Shown in pieces: positions 12,462 to 14,657 of a stretch of DNA of 14,657 bases. The translations under genes and the position numbers were made by a program. This stretch comes from RHKX01 sp964641695 (lineage in GTDB: Bacteria; Actinomycetota; Thermoleophilia; Solirubrobacterales; 70-9): assembly GCA_964641695.1 (NCBI GenBank), contig CAZXKG010000064.1:1-14657 (forward strand), given 5' to 3'. The notes under the pieces were generated by a model. It made no database searches. It was not told where the DNA came from and saw only the letters and a list, made by a program, of their open reading frames with translations. Each line of letters opens with the position of its first letter. The first letter of the stretch is position 1.

Positions 12462-13318
12462 ATCCTCGCGCTCTCCCCCACCTTGACCAGGCGACGGTTG
12501 AGCAGGCGCATCGCCAGCTCGTAGGGCCAGGCGAACTTGCGCTGGAACCAGTAGCCGACCCTGATGTCGGTCGAGGTGAAGACCATGTAGCGGTTGCGCT
12601 CCACGCCGCGGATGATCTGCTCGGCGACGTGCTCAGGCTCTGCTGCGTGTCGCTCGAAGCGCTCGGCCAGCTCACGCACGGCCGGCGCCTCGCGGTCCAC
12701 TCCGACGATGTCGACCGAGCCGACCAGCGGCGTCCGGACCGCCCCGGGACAGACGAGGCTGACGCCGATCCGGTGCGGGCGCAGGTCGAAGCGGAGGACC
12801 TCGGAGACCCCCCGGATCCCGAACTTCGAGGCGCTGTAGGCGGCGTGCCAGGGCAGGCCGAAGAGGCCCGCGGCGGAGGAGACGTTGACGATGTGGCCGC
12901 CGCTCCCGGCCGCGATCATCGGCGGCACGAACGACTCGAGGACGTGGACCGGGCCCATCAGGTTGATGTCGATCATCCGCTGCCAGTGCTCCGGCCGCAG
13001 GCGGTCGATCGAGCCCCACGCGGAGACGCCGGCGATGTTCATGAGCACGTCGAGCGCTCCGAACTGCCGCTCGCTCTCCCGTGCCAGCTCGGCGACGGCG
13101 TCGTGGTCGGAGATGTCGAGCGGCTTCGCCAGCAGGGTGGCACCGCCGAATCCCGTGATCGTCTCGCGCGTCGCGAGCAGGCCCGCCTCGTCGATGTCGG
13201 TGAGCACCAGCTCCGCCCCGCGCCGGGCGGCGGCGATCGCGGTCGCGCGGCCGATCCCGCTCGCCGCTCCGGTGATCAGACAGCGCCGGCCCTGGACGCT
13301 GGGGACGGGCGGCTTCAT
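12458..13318 (-). CDS. Short-chain dehydrogenase/reductase
   Basis: 286 aa classical SDR: TGAASGIG dinucleotide loop (16-23), Asp41 after the second strand (favours NAD(H)), LDIS, NIAG (94-97; usually NNAG), catalytic Asn119, Ser148 in NVSS and the YSASK motif with Tyr161 and Lys165, then PGAVRTPL. The C-terminal 50 residues (YWFQRKFAWPYELAMRLLNRR) are longer and more hydrophobic/basic than the minimal fold and resemble SDRs that associate with membranes or act on lipids. Substrate unknown. ATG 13318 shares ATGA with the stop of the CMD-like gene, so the two are translationally coupled and probably act in one pathway. The stop codon lies in an inverted-repeat arm. Confidence 0.9.
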   Translation of the reverse strand: MKPPVPSVQGRRCLITGAASGIGRATAIAAARRGAELVLTDIDEAGLLATRETITGFGGATLLAKPLDISDHDAVAELARESERQFGALDVLMNIAGVSAWGSIDRLRPEHWQRMIDINLMGPVHVLESFVPPMIAAGSGGHIVNVSSAAGLFGLPWHAAYSASKFGIRGVSEVLRFDLRPHRIGVSLVCPGAVRTPLVGSVDIVGVDREAPAVRELAERFERHAAEPEHVAEQIIRGVERNRYMVFTSTDIRVGYWFQRKFAWPYELAMRLLNRRLVKVGESARI

Positions 13319-13938
13319 CGCGCGGCCTGTCCGCGGGTCACGGCTTTCATCGCGAGCGAGCTCAGCCGCCCCCTCGGGATCCCGTCCATCGGGACCGGGT
13401 CGGGCTGAACGCCGATGCTGTTCAAGGTCATCGCCAGCATCTCGTAGTGGCCGACCAGCAGGCAGAGCTCGATCAGCTCGTCCTCGTCGTAGCGACTCGC
13501 CAGCCGCGCCCAGAGCTCGTCCCCGATCCGGCCCTCGCCGTGCAGCTCGTCGGCGGCGCGCAGCAGGTCGGCCTGGCGCTCGCTCCAGCCCTCGGCGTCC
13601 GCGCCCCGTCGCGCCCGCTCGATCTCCTCGGCATCGAGGCCCGCCGTCGCGGCGAGCCGCTCGTGATGGGACCACTCGTACTCGCAGCCGCAGTTGTGGG
13701 CCACACGGAGGATGAGCAGCTCGGTCTCGGCGCGCGGCAGCTTGCCGCCGGGCATCAGGCCTCCGGCGAAGACGAGCCAGCGCCGGAACAAGCCGCGGTT
13801 GCGGCCGAGCGTCGTGAAGATCCGCGGCGGCCCTCCTCCCGTGACCGCTCCGATGACGCGGACGATGACCCAGTTGAGGAGCCCGAGCTCCCCCTTGCCA
13901 CCGGGACTGATCCGCGGCGCGCTGCTGCTGCTCTCCAT
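13315..13938 (-). CDS. Carboxymuconolactone decarboxylase (AhpD-like) family protein
   Basis: 207 aa, all-helical CMD fold predicted. The core is PRAETELLILRVAHNCGCEYEWSHHERLA, in part (68-96), with the family's E-x(n)-RVA-x(n)-C-x-YEW-x-x-H pattern; candidate catalytic residues are Glu71, Cys83/Cys85, Glu88 and His92. The two Cys form C-x-C, not the C-x-x-C of the redox-active AhpD, so peroxidase-reductase activity is doubtful. A second half (about 120-170: DEDELIELCLLVGHYEMLAMTLNSIGV) is the usual second helical segment. Members act as decarboxylases, hydrolases or antioxidant partners; none can be assigned. ATG 13938 is 6 nt after a TACGGT box, so it is probably leaderless, and the gene is coupled to the SDR gene. 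Confidence 0.85.
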   Translation of the reverse strand: MESSSSAPRISPGGKGELGLLNWVIVRVIGAVTGGGPPRIFTTLGRNRGLFRRWLVFAGGLMPGGKLPRAETELLILRVAHNCGCEYEWSHHERLAATAGLDAEEIERARRGADAEGWSERQADLLRAADELHGEGRIGDELWARLASRYDEDELIELCLLVGHYEMLAMTLNSIGVQPDPVPMDGIPRGRLSSLAMKAVTRGQAAR

Positions 13939-13944
13939 CGCCCC

Positions 13945-13950
13945 ACCGTA
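13945..13950 (-). promoter_or_regulatory. -10 box (TACGGT) of CMD-SDR pair
   Basis: TACGGT (minus strand) followed by 6 nt and the ATG at 13938, with no ribosome site. TGAACA lies 18 bp upstream (13969-13974 on this strand) as a possible -35, and it overlaps the perfect 10-bp palindrome GTTCATGAAC (13970-13979), a plausible operator. Confidence 0.5.
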
Positions 13951-13969
13951 ACCAATCGTGTACGGCTTT

Positions 13970-13979
13970 GTTCATGAAC
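13970..13979. promoter_or_regulatory. 10-bp palindrome at the CMD promoter
   Basis: GTTCATGAAC is perfectly self-complementary and covers the expected -35 position of the CMD-SDR promoter. Position and A/T content suggest a repressor site. Ten-base palindromes also arise by chance, so confidence is low. Confidence 0.3.
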
Positions 13980-14142
13980 CTCTGGAACGGGCCGGTTGGC
14001 GGCCGTTTGGCGAGCGGGTCTGCCGGGCACCGGAACGCACGGAACGAGCGCTCCCTGGTGCACGCACCCCCACGCGCGCACGACCGGGCGGCGCCGTCGG
14101 CTTGGTTCCGTGCCTTTGGGAAGAGGAGGCCGGACGGCCCGC

Positions 14143-14657
14143 TCAGGCGCCGGTCTTCGCCTCGATCTCCTCGGACTCGGACGCCCGCTCCGCGTACTCG
14201 GGCTCGTCCGACATCAAGGCATGGCGAGCCCCGGGAACCCCGAACTCGTAGGGACTGCCGACGACGTAGGGAACCCTGTCGAAGTTGAACTTCGGCGGCG
14301 GCGAGGAGACGAGCCACTCGATCGACTTCGCCCGCCACGGGTTCGAGGGCGCGCGCGGGCCCCACTTCCAGCTGACGATCATGTTGTAGAGGAAGACCAG
14401 CTGCCCGGCGCCGAGGCAGAACGCCGCGATCGAGATCAAGAGGTTCCAGTCCCCGAACTGCGCCGCGTAGTCGGATACCCGCCGCGGCATCCCCTGCATG
14501 CCGATCCAATGCATCGGCACGAAGGTCACCCAGGTGCCGACCAGGGTCATGTAGAAGTGCACCCGCCCGAGCCGCTCGTCGTACATGCGGCCGGTGATCT
14601 TCGGGAACCAGTGGTAGAGGCCGGAGAAGATCGTGAACACCGAGCCGCCGAAGAGCA
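14143..14657 (-). CDS. ctaD: Cytochrome c oxidase subunit I, C-terminal part (runs off right edge)
   Basis: The last 171 codons of the haem-copper oxidase catalytic subunit, an inner-membrane protein that reduces O2 and pumps protons. Seen: YHWFPKITGRMYDE, then the helix ending in VPMHWIGMQGMPRR (the MH-x-x-G-x-x-GMPRR signature near the end of the catalytic core), a last hydrophobic helix (LISIAAFCLGAGQLVFLYNM) and a hydrophilic tail with NPWRAKSIEWLVSSPPP, typical of aa3-type CtaD. The C-terminus is acidic (DEPEYAERASESEEIEAK). The frame stays open through the last base of the window, so no start is chosen. It is upstream of, and on the same strand as, the CMD-SDR pair after a gap of 204 bp. 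Confidence 0.93.
   Translation of the reverse strand, partial: LFGGSVFTIFSGLYHWFPKITGRMYDERLGRVHFYMTLVGTWVTFVPMHWIGMQGMPRRVSDYAAQFGDWNLLISIAAFCLGAGQLVFLYNMIVSWKWGPRAPSNPWRAKSIEWLVSSPPPKFNFDRVPYVVGSPYEFGVPGARHALMSDEPEYAERASESEEIEAKTGA

Noticed and set aside
14037..14113. 9-bp inverted repeat GCACGGAAC / GTTCCGTGC between ctaD and the CMD gene
   Set aside because: Arms are 59 bp apart, not aligned with the promoter box, and short enough to be chance; recorded only for completeness.
14128..14139. GGCC/GGCC mini-hairpin after the ctaD stop as a terminator
   Set aside because: A four-base stem in GC-rich DNA with no T-tract is not convincing.
13319..14509. Extension of the SDR frame far upstream
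   Set aside because: The added part is a wrong-frame reading of the CMD-like gene and ctaD. The ATGA overlap and the Rossmann motif place the start at 13318.

Overview
The window is high-GC and most likely chromosomal DNA of an actinobacterium, probably of the class Thermoleophilia (Solirubrobacterales-like). The evidence is GTG/TTG starts, tightly overlapping genes, leaderless-type promoters (a TANNNT box 6-8 nt before the start codon), and a secreted protein at the left edge with the RAWEMVSPPGKNGG signature that I associate with large exported proteins of that group. The taxonomic call is an inference.

Left end (1-1081): the 5' part of a minus-strand secreted protein with visibly more A/T-rich codons than the rest. 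It is followed by about 570 bp without a convincing gene. That stretch holds two inverted copies of a 24-bp sequence (569-592 and 1045-1068; the second sits in a 31-bp near-palindrome), a strong hairpin (636-666) and a good plus-strand promoter match (873-902).

1082-5061: a cupin and a divergent dihydropteroate synthase homologue form a minus-strand pair. Facing them on the plus strand are a HAD phosphatase and a DtxR/MntR-type metalloregulator. After a convergent gap carrying an imperfect 28-bp direct repeat with a 60-bp period comes a minus-strand SAM hydroxide adenosyltransferase.

5184-12347: a long minus-strand run with almost every junction overlapping or coupled, in transcription order ccmA, ccmB, ccmC, a ccmD-like gene, hemA, hemC, cobA-hemD fusion, HTH protein, AbiEii-like nucleotidyltransferase. 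It joins System I haem export/cytochrome c maturation to the C5-pathway trunk of tetrapyrrole synthesis (glutamyl-tRNA to uroporphyrinogen III, plus the methylation branch to precorrin-2). A toxin-antitoxin-like pair lies at its tail, where hemB is often found in actinobacterial clusters.

12357-14657: an 18-bp inverted repeat brackets the gap upstream of ccmA. Then come a coupled carboxymuconolactone decarboxylase-like/SDR pair and the C-terminal end of cytochrome c oxidase subunit I (ctaD), so haem synthesis, haem export and a haem-copper oxidase are clustered.

I saw no rRNA, tRNA, CRISPR array or recognisable transposase. The least explained elements are the 24/31-bp repeat pair, the odd HTH/nucleotidyltransferase pair, the insertion in HemC, and the inverted repeat at the ccmA promoter.
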